The notes under the pieces were generated by a model. The model was not told where the DNA came from. It saw nothing but the letters and a program-made list of their open reading frames with translations, and made no database searches. This document shows positions 27,245 to 37,177 of a stretch of DNA of 64,000 nucleotides, piece after piece. Position numbers and translations under genes: made by a program. The first letter of the stretch is position 1, and each line of letters starts with the position of its first letter. The DNA comes from Gimesia aquarii (GTDB lineage: Bacteria; Planctomycetota; Planctomycetia; Planctomycetales; Planctomycetaceae): positions 5,175,800 to 5,239,799 of the forward strand of contig NZ_CP037920.1 of NCBI RefSeq assembly GCF_007748195.1, given 5' to 3'.

Positions 27245-30200
27245 TCATTTACCAGAAACGCGTAAACGTACTGTTTTCAAATCAAAGAGCGCGTTCCGAA
27301 TTTTTCCATCACTGCGAACTGCCAGTTGCGTCTTCCCCTGATTCAATTCGATGGAACCAATCTTTTGAGATTGATAGATATCCCAACTTCCCGTACTGGG
27401 AACTTTCCAGGAGATGCGTTGGCCATTGACTTCCAAAAAAGCACGATTGCCGGCTACGCCCTGCGGACAGGCATATTCCAGATAAACATCAAATTTACCC
27501 GATTTAGGAACATTCAATGTCCATAAAGCGCGATCATTTTCACTTTGCCAATACCCCAGATTTTGGTACTTCTTCTCAAACTGAATGGTCTCACCAAAAA
27601 TTTCCGCATTTTGAGGCACAAGAAAAAACTCACCCCGTAAAGCTTCTGCCTGAACCACTTCAGGTTGGTTACCAGCAAAAATTTTCCGCGGTTGTTTTGT
27701 CGCATTCAAATAGGCTATGACATCACTCATCTCCTGTAAGGAAATATCTTTTTCCAACCCCTCGGGCATCAGCGACTTGCCTGTACTCAGAAGTTCTTCA
27801 AGCTCGTTGCGAAGTAAGGTAACTGGCTTGCCATCGTTTTGAATCAAAGTGATACTTTCACCACTTTCTGCAGCGAGCAGACCATTATAAGTTAAGCCAT
27901 TCACAGTGACCGCAAGATAACTGACATACTTACTCTCAATTGCCCGATTCGGATCGAGTATGGCAACCAATAATGCTTGTTGCGATTTATCAGTCAAAGC
28001 AGACAGGTCAGGACCGATCGGTTTTCCTTCTTTATTCAATTGATGACAAACGGTACAACGTTTGACAAATAGTTTATGTCCGGCTTCGGTATTCCCTTTC
28101 AAATTAGAAATAGAAGAGTACTGCTGAATCACCTTTGATCGATCTGAGTTCAACGATGAGACCATCAATTTCATCGCCTTTTTTCGAATCTTAGTGTTGT
28201 TGTGATTGAGTAACAGTTGACTACTGGAAGTATCGACCTCAGAGGGATGAATCTTTTTGTGTTCAATACGGCTCAGAACAGATTCCACCCACGCCTCGCG
28301 ACTCAGCAATGCACTCAGCACTTCTGAACGTAAACCGGGCCCAAAACTTTTCCAGCGTTCGAGTAAAATCTCTGGAGTTTTCTGGTTTCCAAATTGAGTG
28401 AGTGCCCTAACCGCTGCACTTTGAATTTGACGTGTATTTCGTGGTGATAACATTTCTGCCAGAATCTCAAAGTCTTGCTCCTGCTCATCAAACCCACGCC
28501 CCAACAGTTGCATAGCCAGGATTCGTTTTTTAGCAGCAGTCTTCTCAGAATCCGCTATTCGTCTAGCTTCATCAAACAGAGGTTTCAGATTTTCTAATGC
28601 TGACTGCAAGCGTTTGTTCGACTGCTTGTGATAGTTTGAAAGTGTCCGATTTCGACGCCCAAGCGCATTCAGCAAAGTCGCAACAGCCTGATGTTTCCAT
28701 AGCTCGAATGACTTTCCTCTCGGCTTTTCCCCTACTGCTTCGCAAATTTGAGCTAAAGCAGCCTGTTGGTTCGCAGAGACAGCCATATTCACTAATGAAT
28801 GAAATATCTGGTCCGGTGGTTGCGCGCCGTTTAATTCAACAAAGAACGCATCGACAAAAGCGTCCAGTTGTGTGCCTACAGAACTCAAAATTGCCATGCG
28901 GAAATATGGATCGGTATCCTTTCGCAATGACATGCGCGCCAGTGCCGCGCCGGACTGTGGGTCATTCCACTCACCAAGGGTGTATGCTAATTGCATTCTT
29001 ACCTGAGGGTCCCGGTCATCAACCAGAGAGAGTAACTGAGTTCCTACTTCAGGTGCTTCCTTTACGATGGATTCACTAATACGAATCGCATGACGGCGAA
29101 CACCAGGATGCCGGTCTTTTAAAGCAATTAACAATTCGCCTGTCGACACCTCATCTAAACCATCCAGCACACAAAGTGCATGTAGGCGAGCTGTGGCTGA
29201 TTTACCGTTTTGAACCATCGTTTTTAAATCAGGAACGACCGTTTTTCTATTTTGTGTTATCAACAGTTGGTGTGCCATGTCGCGTTGCGTGCCATTGGGA
29301 CTTTCCAGAACCTGGACTAGCTCTGTATCCGAAAGTTGATTCAAGAGAGGAATGGGGCGTAACGGCGTATTCTCGCGCACCACACGATAGATTCTGCCCT
29401 GCTCTTTACCGGCTCTTAAATCGAGTTTTTCCTGCATCGCTTTGGGGATCCATTCGGGATGCTCAATCACGTGCCGATACATGTCAGCCACCCATAAGGC
29501 CCCGTCAGGCCCTGTCCGTGCCATCGTAGGGCGGAACCAATTATCGGTGGATGCCATAAATTCGGATTCCTGCTCGTCCTGAGCGCGCCGACTGGTAAAC
29601 GTTGTCCCACGAGGCGAGACCACTTCACGGTGCACCAGATTATGTACGGGCTCACAAATAAATGAGTTGCCCACAAATTCTGGTCCCAGTAATTGATCTC
29701 GATAGAAACAGAGTCCACAGGCGGAAGTGATGCGATTGACTTTGTTTAAATCGTTAAAGCGTTTTTGAGTTCGACTTATGGGAAAGATCGTCGCCGCGCC
29801 CGGCTTAACAGAAACTTGCACTTTTGCTCCGGGGGCAATAAGGTCTTTGTTTCTACGCAGATAATGATCGGTTAACGCATAATGAAAGGCAGGATTACTG
29901 TTATTACTGCCAAACCAGTTCCCCCAATCATCTCGTTCACGACCAAACTGAGTTTGGCCCGACTGAGGATCCATCTGCCCGGTCTCAGGCTTGATCCGTA
30001 GATCACGCTGACCGAGTTTCAATTTCTGTTTTGTTTTCACTGAGACAAGTTCTCCGCCGGAGTCTCCATTCGCCAGATAAACCCAGTTATCCAGTCCCCA
30101 GCGCAAGCCATTCACCCGATGCTGCTGATTCCCTTCTCTAAAGCCGGTAAATAACGATTCCCGTTGATCCGCCTTGCCGTCTCCATTTAAATCTTCCGCG

Positions 30201-32461
30201 TAGAATACTTCCGGCGCAGTGGTCACGATCACCCCTTTTTTCCAGGCCATCACTCCCGTAGGAAAACCCAAACCTTCCAGAAACAGAGTTGATTTCTCAT
30301 AGGTTCCATCGCCGTTTAAGTCTTCCAGATAACGCACTCGCCCACCGAAAGTTCCTTTTTCATCGATGCCCAATGGATAGTCAGCCATCTCAGCCACCCA
30401 GAGTTTCCCGTCTGGTCCCCAGTCAAAGGCCACGGGATCTTTTAATAGTGGCTCTGCCGCCACAAGTTCGACTCGAAATCCGGGTTTGACTTTGATTGTT
30501 TTCAAAGCGGCATCGGGCGACTTCGGTTGAGGACCCGCCGCTTCCAGTAATTCATCGAATGACTTGCCATCGACCAGATTTTTCAATTTGTCGGTATCTT
30601 CGTTTTGAACCCATAAATGCCGCGAATGAAACCAGGCGCCATTATTCGTCCCGTTTCGCGAAATCATAGGCATGTCGTCGCCAGCCTTGCGTTGCTTTTG
30701 AAAGACTTTTTTCAGCCCCTTGTCTAAAGTAGAAAAGAGATGCAAAGAATATCGTTTCTCATTAGAGAAAAGGACGTCATCATAACCATCCTCATCCACG
30801 TCTACGAAACGCATGCCTGCATCTCGTCCCATTGCATCAACGAGGAATGCTTCTTGAGGAAGCGACCAGGACAATCGTCTCCAGCGAGAATCAGCTTGAG
30901 ACCAATTATAAATGGCCTGCTGAGAGGGACTGGAAACAATCAACTCACATTGCCCATCATGATTAAAATCACGAAACCGAACTCCTTGATCCACACCCGC
31001 CTGATTTAGAATCAATAGACTTCCCTGCTCCGTGGGCAATCCTGCCAGTAATCTTTTGTCTTCCACCCATGCTTGATTATCAAATCGCCAGGCTGACGTT
31101 TCATCAGGTGTCAGAGTCATTAAAACAACTTGATCATTTAATACGCCAAACCGAGTGCGTGTTGCCTGATTCCCCTTCGAATCAGGTTGAGATACCAGCT
31201 GTGTCGGAAAACTCGATTCTGTCCATCCCTGTTGTTTCGGATTCCACATTCTCGTTTTTTGGACGTTTTCGTTTCCAATGACCACATCCATAAATCCATC
31301 ATGGTTCAAATCGAGCAATCTCACCCCGTTATCGGCTCCCTTTTCAATTCTGAGAGGTTGCCCCGCTAGAAGATGTTGATTCATGCGTTTGAGAACATCT
31401 TGAAACGAGAGAAATTTGACAGCGGAGCCATGTTTTTCAACGGCATGATCAATCAGCTTGATGACCTGCTCATTGCTGATCCAACCATGGGGATGAAATA
31501 CGAGATTAAACGTCCCCTGTTTCAAAACCGTGGCATCCATGACAGCGGTCCAATCCTGAACAGTCAGCGGGTTCATCGATTTTTGTCGATGCTGAGCTGA
31601 CCAGTCACTGGGAGTTACACAGGAAAACTCCCAACACAGACGCGAGATCGGATACGGATAAGGGTAATCAAAAATCGTATTCACAAAACCGCGATCCGTG
31701 GGAACATACTTTTCGATTTTGCCCTGCCCATCAGGATCAATGACGAATTTTTTGGGTAATTCGGGATCATTGGCTGTGAAGACATGAAACACAGATGTAT
31801 CGATTTGCAGATAGTTTCCTTTTGGCGACTGACGATTGAAGATCTCAGTGAAAAAACGAGGACTCACTGTATTTAAGGAATCGCAGCAAGGCATGCGATA
31901 GGCAACCGGTTGGCTGTTGGGAATCTGACTCAATAAATCCACACAGCGTTCAACGGTTCCCTTGGCTTTCTTGAAGTCGCGATCCTTTAATAAAGGACAG
32001 GGATGATCATAAGTGTGAACTTCAATACTCACCCCTTCTTTAATCCATTTTTGTAGATGCGGATCTTCAGGATCCACACGGCAGGTCATAATACTGACAC
32101 CAGCGTGACCGTCGATGTCTTTCAGCCGCTCCAGAATCGGACGCAGATACGTTTCATACTTTTTGATATCCCGCATATCATCAATGGCTAAGACACAGAC
32201 GGCTTTGACCTGCTTGTCTCCATACCACTGAGGCGTCGTGAGCTTGGGGAAACTTTTCGAAACGTAATAAGGGTCATCCTGGTCCAGATAAACCAGTCGA
32301 TTTCCCGCATCAGTTTTCTGCTCGGCAGCAATTAATGAATTAACTGAGCTATCAAACAAAACCATCAGGAGACAACTCAGTAAAGTTAACTGCCAACGGT
32401 TAGCACAGAAATGGCCATTCGAAGATATCTTACGCTGTTTGAACCACGAAAATACCATCAT
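27245..32461 (-). CDS. Giant secreted multidomain protein: deacetylase-like, FG-GAP, PVC haem propeller, HEAT, cytochrome c, C-terminal beta domain
   Basis: About 1,738 residues; the ATGATG at 32461 is chosen because GGAG lies 5 nt upstream, and a longer frame starts at 32491. After an N-terminal hydrophobic signal come, in order: a NodB-type polysaccharide-deacetylase-like domain (about 50-370; Asp pair in LAIDDMRD and the HTYDHP metal motif); FG-GAP/VCBS-like repeats (about 370-600; LLDLNHDGFMDVVIGN, FRDFNHDGQCELIV, FVDVDEDGYDDVLFSN); a PVC-type haem-binding beta-propeller (GFRVELVAAEPLLKDPVAF); HEAT-like repeats (HPGVRRHAIRISES, PQVRMQLAYTLGEW); a cytochrome c domain with Cys1469-x2-Cys1472-His1473; and a C-terminal beta-sandwich resembling a carbohydrate-binding module (YLEYACPQGVAGNR). 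It is paralogous in its middle to the protein at 40560-43568. The divergent FCD-type GntR regulator probably controls it. Confidence 0.88.
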   Translation of the reverse strand: MMVFSWFKQRKISSNGHFCANRWQLTLLSCLLMVLFDSSVNSLIAAEQKTDAGNRLVYLDQDDPYYVSKSFPKLTTPQWYGDKQVKAVCVLAIDDMRDIKKYETYLRPILERLKDIDGHAGVSIMTCRVDPEDPHLQKWIKEGVSIEVHTYDHPCPLLKDRDFKKAKGTVERCVDLLSQIPNSQPVAYRMPCCDSLNTVSPRFFTEIFNRQSPKGNYLQIDTSVFHVFTANDPELPKKFVIDPDGQGKIEKYVPTDRGFVNTIFDYPYPYPISRLCWEFSCVTPSDWSAQHRQKSMNPLTVQDWTAVMDATVLKQGTFNLVFHPHGWISNEQVIKLIDHAVEKHGSAVKFLSFQDVLKRMNQHLLAGQPLRIEKGADNGVRLLDLNHDGFMDVVIGNENVQKTRMWNPKQQGWTESSFPTQLVSQPDSKGNQATRTRFGVLNDQVVLMTLTPDETSAWRFDNQAWVEDKRLLAGLPTEQGSLLILNQAGVDQGVRFRDFNHDGQCELIVSSPSQQAIYNWSQADSRWRRLSWSLPQEAFLVDAMGRDAGMRFVDVDEDGYDDVLFSNEKRYSLHLFSTLDKGLKKVFQKQRKAGDDMPMISRNGTNNGAWFHSRHLWVQNEDTDKLKNLVDGKSFDELLEAAGPQPKSPDAALKTIKVKPGFRVELVAAEPLLKDPVAFDWGPDGKLWVAEMADYPLGIDEKGTFGGRVRYLEDLNGDGTYEKSTLFLEGLGFPTGVMAWKKGVIVTTAPEVFYAEDLNGDGKADQRESLFTGFREGNQQHRVNGLRWGLDNWVYLANGDSGGELVSVKTKQKLKLGQRDLRIKPETGQMDPQSGQTQFGRERDDWGNWFGSNNSNPAFHYALTDHYLRRNKDLIAPGAKVQVSVKPGAATIFPISRTQKRFNDLNKVNRITSACGLCFYRDQLLGPEFVGNSFICEPVHNLVHREVVSPRGTTFTSRRAQDEQESEFMASTDNWFRPTMARTGPDGALWVADMYRHVIEHPEWIPKAMQEKLDLRAGKEQGRIYRVVRENTPLRPIPLLNQLSDTELVQVLESPNGTQRDMAHQLLITQNRKTVVPDLKTMVQNGKSATARLHALCVLDGLDEVSTGELLIALKDRHPGVRRHAIRISESIVKEAPEVGTQLLSLVDDRDPQVRMQLAYTLGEWNDPQSGAALARMSLRKDTDPYFRMAILSSVGTQLDAFVDAFFVELNGAQPPDQIFHSLVNMAVSANQQAALAQICEAVGEKPRGKSFELWKHQAVATLLNALGRRNRTLSNYHKQSNKRLQSALENLKPLFDEARRIADSEKTAAKKRILAMQLLGRGFDEQEQDFEILAEMLSPRNTRQIQSAAVRALTQFGNQKTPEILLERWKSFGPGLRSEVLSALLSREAWVESVLSRIEHKKIHPSEVDTSSSQLLLNHNNTKIRKKAMKLMVSSLNSDRSKVIQQYSSISNLKGNTEAGHKLFVKRCTVCHQLNKEGKPIGPDLSALTDKSQQALLVAILDPNRAIESKYVSYLAVTVNGLTYNGLLAAESGESITLIQNDGKPVTLLRNELEELLSTGKSLMPEGLEKDISLQEMSDVIAYLNATKQPRKIFAGNQPEVVQAEALRGEFFLVPQNAEIFGETIQFEKKYQNLGYWQSENDRALWTLNVPKSGKFDVYLEYACPQGVAGNRAFLEVNGQRISWKVPSTGSWDIYQSQKIGSIELNQGKTQLAVRSDGKIRNALFDLKTVRLRVSGK

Positions 32462-32584
32462 GAAGTCTCCGCAAATGATGCTAAACAACATATTATCATC
32501 TTAGTCAACTCATAAATCTCCACTCGTATGAGCTTGATTTCAGTCTGTCAGAATGATCCACTCCTGTCAACAAAACACGACCTA

Positions 32585-32598
32585 TATTGTATACAATA
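32585..32598. promoter_or_regulatory. Candidate GntR/FCD operator 1
   Basis: Perfect 14-bp palindrome TATTGTATACAATA. The core TTGT-AT-ACAA fits the general GntR-family operator form with GT and AC half sites. It lies 124 nt upstream of the megaprotein start and shares its arms with the second site at 32741. Confidence 0.55.
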
Positions 32599-32740
32599 AA
32601 ACTAAACACCAGAATTAAATGCCATTTCCAATCAGACACTTCACTCTCTGATCAAATTATTTTTAAACTTAAATCAAATAATATATACTATTTAAACTCA
32701 TATTGCATATAAAAGATTTTAACTGGTTTGCTATCGCATA

Positions 32741-32752
32741 ATTGTGTACAAT
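32741..32752. promoter_or_regulatory. Candidate GntR/FCD operator 2
   Basis: ATTGT-GT-ACAAT, an inverted repeat with 5-bp arms and a 2-bp centre, 68 nt upstream of the GntR start. It differs from operator 1 only in the centre of the 12-bp core, which suggests one regulator binds both. Confidence 0.55.
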
Positions 32753-32819
32753 CAACAAAATTTGAGTCACAATCAGCTTCAAGTTGTCCTCGAAATAAAA
32801 ACGATCAAGAAGTAGTCTC

Positions 32820-33440
32820 ATGAGCGAAACCGAAGTAAGCCAAAACCAGAGCGAACAGATTGTTGAACAACTGCGCCTGGAAATCATCACAGGGCAAATC
32901 GAAGAAGGAACCCCCTTGCGGGAAGTCAGTCTGGCCGAGCGGTTCCATGTCAGTCGTGCTCCGATTCGAGAAGCTTTAAAACAACTCTCACACGAGGGAA
33001 TGGTGGAATCGAAACCCAACTGTGGGATGCGTGTGGCTCCCTCCTTGTCTGATTCCATGCAAGAGTTAATCATTCCGTTACGACAAACGGTCGAATCGTT
33101 TGCATTAAAATCGATTTTTGCAGATCTCAATGAAGCTGATTTCGAGGAATGGGAAACCATTCTGAACGAAATGAAAACCGCCTGTGAAATGGGTGACTAT
33201 TCCCAAATTGCCGAACTGGACATCAAGTTCCATCAATCCATTGTGGCTAAATCACCCGAACAGGGATTGATGACGATCTGGATTACGTTAGTTTCACGCT
33301 TAAGACGCCACTTCCTCGAAGGCTTTCAGAAACCGGGCGACCCCATGAGAATCTATTATGAGCACGTGGCTATCGTTGCAATGTTTCGCTCAAGAAAACT
33401 GGACGCAGCCGTACAAGTACTGATTGCCAATATTGATTAA
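32820..33440 (+). CDS. GntR-family regulator with FCD ligand domain (FadR subfamily)
   Basis: A 206-residue regulator. Residues 10-75 are the GntR winged helix (EQLRLEIITGQIEEGTPL, LAERFHVSRAPIREALKQL, wing GMVESKPNCGMRVAP). Residues 85-206 are an all-helical FCD domain that usually binds a metal and a small carboxylate. Asp134, His138 and His182 match the metal ligands, but the fourth, normally His near the end of the last helix, aligns with Asn204. The protein ends directly after that helix, so it is complete. It is divergent from the megaprotein gene, with two matching palindromes between them, implying local control of that gene and itself. The ligand is unknown. Confidence 0.9.
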   Translation: MSETEVSQNQSEQIVEQLRLEIITGQIEEGTPLREVSLAERFHVSRAPIREALKQLSHEGMVESKPNCGMRVAPSLSDSMQELIIPLRQTVESFALKSIFADLNEADFEEWETILNEMKTACEMGDYSQIAELDIKFHQSIVAKSPEQGLMTIWITLVSRLRRHFLEGFQKPGDPMRIYYEHVAIVAMFRSRKLDAAVQVLIANID

Positions 33441-33471
33441 TTCGAAACATACTTTGTCTCTTTCAATCAAT

Positions 33472-33513
33472 AAAAAACTTCCGCAACCATATATTGATAC
33501 ATGATTGCGGAAG
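33472..33513 (-). terminator. Intrinsic terminator of the fasciclin gene
   Basis: On the minus strand CTTCCGCAA pairs perfectly with TTGCGGAAG across an 18-24-nt loop region and is followed by six T residues. It lies about 30 nt past the fasciclin stop and also close to the convergent GntR stop. Confidence 0.75.
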
Positions 33514-33541
33514 CCGAATCTCAGAAAAACAGATCCAATCT

Positions 33542-34723
33542 TTACAGAGCAGACATGCGTGTATAAGCATGATCTAAGGCGTGTCGCAATGTCCAAGCCT
33601 GTTGTGTTGGACAATGCATTTGCGAAGAGTTACTCAGAGCGTGTTTCATTCTGGTACGAATCTCTTCTGGCATTTGATCTACACCCTTCAATACTTCATG
33701 CATTGTTTTCTTGTATAATTTTGCAGAAGCATCGTGATGACCTGAGTTATACAACCTTGCGCCTTGTGCCACAGCATGCTTGATTTTCTCGCGTGCTTCA
33801 GTCGCACTGAATTTTTTCGCATCAGAAGGCATGATTACTGAGTCAATCACATGAATCACACCGTTGGAAGCGTCAATATCGGTTGCCAGCAGCTTTGCGT
33901 TATTCACTTTCGCAGTTCCATCTGCGACACCGATGTTGATATTGTTACCCTGAAGAGTTTTCGCTTTCTTCGCTGCCAAGGCATCTTCAGAATAAACACG
34001 ACCCGGTACGACATGATATTTTAGGATATCTGCCAGCTTCTGTTTGTTTTCAGGTTTCAGAAGCGAAGCCACGGTACCTTCGGGAAGTTTCGCGAAGGCT
34101 TCATCAGTGGGAGCAAACACAGTCAAGGGACCCTTGCCCGACAAGGCCTCTGCCAGACCTGCAGCTTTTGCCGCAGCGATCAATGTTTTGAATTTGCCGG
34201 CTTCAGCGGCTGTGACCACAATATTCTTATCGGTAGGAAGGATCACACTGTCGATGACGTGAATGATCCCGTTGGTACAATTAATATCGACGGTTTCGAC
34301 TGTTGCTCCATCAATTTTTACCTTGTCCCCCTTTGTCATAATATCAACGCGTTGTCCGTTGAGTGTCTTGGCTCCTTTTAACTTCACAACGTCTTTCGCT
34401 GCCACCTTTCCAGGAACGACATGATAAGTTAATACTGCAATCAATTTGTCTTTGTTTTCTGGCTTAAGCAGCATCTCTACCGTGCCTGCCGGCAACTTTT
34501 TAAAGGCAGCATCAGTTGGTGCGAAAACAGTGAACGGCCCTTCGCCCCTTAAGGCATTGACAAGATCTGCTGCCCCAAGTGCAGCGGCAAGTGTTTTAAA
34601 CGAACCAGCGCCAACCGCAGTATCTACTATATCTTTCTTTTCAGCAGCTTGCGAAAAATTCGCTGTCAACAAAACAGCAATGACGGCTGCCCAGGCTGAT
34701 GCCTGTTTTACGAGATGTTTCAT
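33542..34723 (-). CDS. Secreted protein with two fasciclin (FAS1) domains
   Basis: A 393-residue exported protein. The ATG at 34723 is supported by AAGGAG 8 nt upstream. A Sec signal (1-26, ending FSQAAEKK) precedes two tandem FAS1 domains (about 32-165 and 166-300). Each has the H1 motif ([34 protein letters not shown]), the YHVVPG motif and the closing [13 protein letters not shown] / [16 protein letters not shown]1 domains mediate adhesion or matrix binding. The C-terminal 90 residues ([26 protein letters not shown] ...) are helical, His-rich and of unknown role. A strong intrinsic terminator follows. The gene is expressed away from the GntR gene and lies at the end of the run of minus-strand genes starting at 39551. 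Confidence 0.92.
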   Translation of the reverse strand: MKHLVKQASAWAAVIAVLLTANFSQAAEKKDIVDTAVGAGSFKTLAAALGAADLVNALRGEGPFTVFAPTDAAFKKLPAGTVEMLLKPENKDKLIAVLTYHVVPGKVAAKDVVKLKGAKTLNGQRVDIMTKGDKVKIDGATVETVDINCTNGIIHVIDSVILPTDKNIVVTAAEAGKFKTLIAAAKAAGLAEALSGKGPLTVFAPTDEAFAKLPEGTVASLLKPENKQKLADILKYHVVPGRVYSEDALAAKKAKTLQGNNINIGVADGTAKVNNAKLLATDIDASNGVIHVIDSVIMPSDAKKFSATEAREKIKHAVAQGARLYNSGHHDASAKLYKKTMHEVLKGVDQMPEEIRTRMKHALSNSSQMHCPTQQAWTLRHALDHAYTRMSAL

Positions 34724-34933
34724 CAATCTAACTCCTTAGGTGGTTGTGGATTATTTGCCCGGTAATTTTGAATTTATCTGCAACTGAAGTGGCCACTGTG
34801 CTTCCCTTCACACCCATACGATAGAATGGCGAGCACCTTTGACAACCAGCATTTTTAGAAAATTCACCGAAATGGGTGTCACATTGAAAAACGAAAAAAG
34901 ATCAAACAAAAATTCGTTAAGTCAACGCTATTT

Positions 34934-35896
34934 CTATGACTCACTTTTCAGTTCTGCAGAGCTCGAACGTTTCCAATAAGAGGCAAGCACGGAACTGGAA
35001 ATCGCGCTCCAGGGGCCAAATACTGCAGATCCCAAAGCGATCACTGGGCTCTTGAGAACATGGATCGCTAACCCCGTTGCCATTCCACCATTCTGGATTC
35101 CCACCTCTAAAGCCACAGTGCGGCAATCACGTTGGTTCAGCTTTAGACAACGGGCGACTCCATAACCAAGCACATATCCAGACGCGTTTTGGCAAGCCGC
35201 AGCACCCAAAAGTGCCAGTCCTACCGTTGCCAGTTCGTTTTTTGCCAGGGCAATTGTGATGGCAATAATCACACAGATAGCAAACATGGCGATCACGGGC
35301 AGAATTCCGATGATTTTTTCGACAATCTGATGGGCATAACGATTCGCCAATAAACCGAGCAACACCGGAACCAGAATCATCAAAAAGATTGAGCGCATCA
35401 TGGGTAGAAACTCAATCGAGACATATTGATCTGCCCAAAATTTCATGACAAGTGGAGTCACAAATGGTGACAGCAACGTTGAACAGGCCGTCATGGTCAC
35501 GGAAAGAGGAACATTGGCTCGCGCAATATAAGCAATGACGTTTGAAGAAACTCCACCCGGACTTGAACCGATCAAAATCAAACCAGCGGCCACTTCCGTT
35601 TCCAGTTGAAACATCGAGGCAAACCACCAGGCAAGAAAAGGCATGATCGAATACTGACAAACAATTCCAATGAGTACCGCACGTGGCATCTTCAAAACAC
35701 GGCTAAAGTCAGCAAATGTCAGCGTAACACCCATTCCAAACATGATGACTTGCACGAGTGGCGAAATGGCCTCTCGAAGTTCCCATCCCTCCCAATTCCA
35801 GGTAAACAGCCACGGAAAGAGATAGCCACAGATTGCAAACACCAAGACCCAGAACGTGAAGGGAATTTTTGAAACGCTGCACCAAAATCGCGTCAT
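34934..35896 (-). CDS. BASS-family (bile acid:Na+ symporter-like) transporter
   Basis: A 320-residue polytopic membrane protein of the bile acid:sodium symporter superfamily. About nine or ten helices are visible. Family motifs are GMGVTLTFADF near residue 55, IGSSPGGVSSNVIAYIARANVPLSV (crossover helix, Na+-site region) and EVGIQNGGMATGLAI with the second crossover. Bacterial members move organic anions such as 2-keto acids, pantoate or bile acids with Na+. It follows the sialidase-like gene on the same strand after an 83-nt gap. With a DapA-superfamily aldolase nearby, import of a sugar-acid or keto-acid is a reasonable guess, not shown by sequence. Confidence 0.88.
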   Translation of the reverse strand: MTRFWCSVSKIPFTFWVLVFAICGYLFPWLFTWNWEGWELREAISPLVQVIMFGMGVTLTFADFSRVLKMPRAVLIGIVCQYSIMPFLAWWFASMFQLETEVAAGLILIGSSPGGVSSNVIAYIARANVPLSVTMTACSTLLSPFVTPLVMKFWADQYVSIEFLPMMRSIFLMILVPVLLGLLANRYAHQIVEKIIGILPVIAMFAICVIIAITIALAKNELATVGLALLGAAACQNASGYVLGYGVARCLKLNQRDCRTVALEVGIQNGGMATGLAIHVLKSPVIALGSAVFGPWSAISSSVLASYWKRSSSAELKSES

Positions 35897-35979
35897 GAAT
35901 CGTCTTATCCTCAGTCACTACCAACATCGAATTCATCACTATTTTTCAAATTCTCCACGACGTTTCATATCGACTCTGC

Positions 35980-37128
35980 TTATGGCGATTCGGTGGAAGC
36001 ATCAAATTGAAGCGATTCGACAGGCAGAATCGATAATCCACAGTCTTCCTTACCGATGGAATAAACGACATAGAGTTTTTTATCATGCTCGAAGGCATAG
36101 GGATAAGACCATTGTTTTCCTTTCGCCGCTCCGGGAAAGCGAGGGGGTTTGGATTTTCCATCTCGAATTCTCCACATACGACTCAACGTCGTTTCACCAG
36201 GTTTGCTGACAGAAATCACAAGCGTGTCACGATTCTTCAGGTTTGAAACCAGATATTGTTGCCCCGTACTCAACTTGCCAAGATACGCCTTGGCCCGAGG
36301 CATCGGTAAATTACTCTTTTGCGCCTTCGACCAGGTCCGGCCATAATCATCACTATGGGAAATCCAGGCCACGCCACCTCCCCCCCGAATGATCGCACGC
36401 ACGATATTTCCTTCCGCCCAGACTGTCGTCTCGGCAAAGCTTGGTGCAAGCTCCGGTGGATAAGGAATCGCTACCGTATCCCATTTGGTAAGATCCTTTC
36501 CATGGCTAATTGCGACAACAGGTAAGCCATCTTTATCCTGACCACCGGTAATCAGGTTACCGTTTTTCATGCGCACGGGTTCGTCATACGGCCAGCAGTT
36601 GTTCATAACGATTCCCTGCGATTCCCAGCAGTCTGTCTCTTCATTCAAAACGAACGCTTCCGCCTGTAACCCGTTGAACTTCCTTGCCTTCTTTCCCACT
36701 CCAAAACGACTGCAGATCGTCCATAACTTCCCGTCATGCACAAAAAGAACACCATGGCTGTGACGATCAGGCCCCTCAAATCCCGGACCAATCACTTCGA
36801 GCTCGGACCAACTCTTACCTCCATCTCTAGAGCGTCTCCCTTGTAATGTTTCATGAGGACCATTCTCGTTAGTTGGACTATTAGCCCAATTGGCATAGAG
36901 CACACCTTTGTGCTCAATAATGGCAGCTCCGTGAAGAAATTTATATCCTTCTTTTTGTGCACGATGGATTGTTTGATGTGTTACACCCGGAATGAAAGGA
37001 ATCTGTTTGACACCCTGAGCGATAGGTGGTCCAGTCCAGAGGGTAGTCGTTTTTTGCAACGGCTCGCCAGCTACGACGACAGTCAGTGAAATGAACAGCG
37101 AGATTAATACAACCAGATAACTTTTCAT
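35980..37128 (-). CDS. Secreted sialidase-like / BNR-repeat protein
   Basis: A 382-residue exported protein with a signal peptide (1-20). Asp-box motifs typical of sialidase six-bladed propellers are seen at residues 100-107 (SRDGGKSW) and near 265 (SDDYGRTWSKA), and the text NGNLITGGQDKDGLPVVAIS and YSIGKEDCGLSILPV matches planctomycete exo-alpha-sialidase-annotated proteins. Catalytic identity is not established: family members include lyases and other glycoside-active enzymes. AAGGA sits upstream of the ATG. It lies 49 nt after the DapA-type aldolase gene and before a BASS transporter, giving a possible release-transport-cleavage set for a nonulosonic or keto-deoxy sugar. Confidence 0.8.
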   Translation of the reverse strand: MKSYLVVLISLFISLTVVVAGEPLQKTTTLWTGPPIAQGVKQIPFIPGVTHQTIHRAQKEGYKFLHGAAIIEHKGVLYANWANSPTNENGPHETLQGRRSRDGGKSWSELEVIGPGFEGPDRHSHGVLFVHDGKLWTICSRFGVGKKARKFNGLQAEAFVLNEETDCWESQGIVMNNCWPYDEPVRMKNGNLITGGQDKDGLPVVAISHGKDLTKWDTVAIPYPPELAPSFAETTVWAEGNIVRAIIRGGGGVAWISHSDDYGRTWSKAQKSNLPMPRAKAYLGKLSTGQQYLVSNLKNRDTLVISVSKPGETTLSRMWRIRDGKSKPPRFPGAAKGKQWSYPYAFEHDKKLYVVYSIGKEDCGLSILPVESLQFDASTESP

Positions 37129-37177
37129 GAAAATATCCTTGAGCGCGTATTTGATTAGAAGTATATTTAATTACGGA

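Larger units (their letters stand above)
32462..32819. other. Divergent promoter region of the megaprotein and GntR genes
   Basis: This AT-rich stretch of about 358 bp lies between two divergent genes. It carries two related palindromes at 32585-32598 and 32741-32752 (separate entries), suited to control of both genes by the GntR protein. No ORF or RNA gene is seen. Confidence 0.55.

Noticed and set aside
34788-34797. AGTGGCCACT palindrome upstream of the fasciclin gene as another GntR/UTRA site
   Set aside because: It lacks the central spacing of the 16052 repeat, and short GC-centred palindromes of this size are expected by chance.
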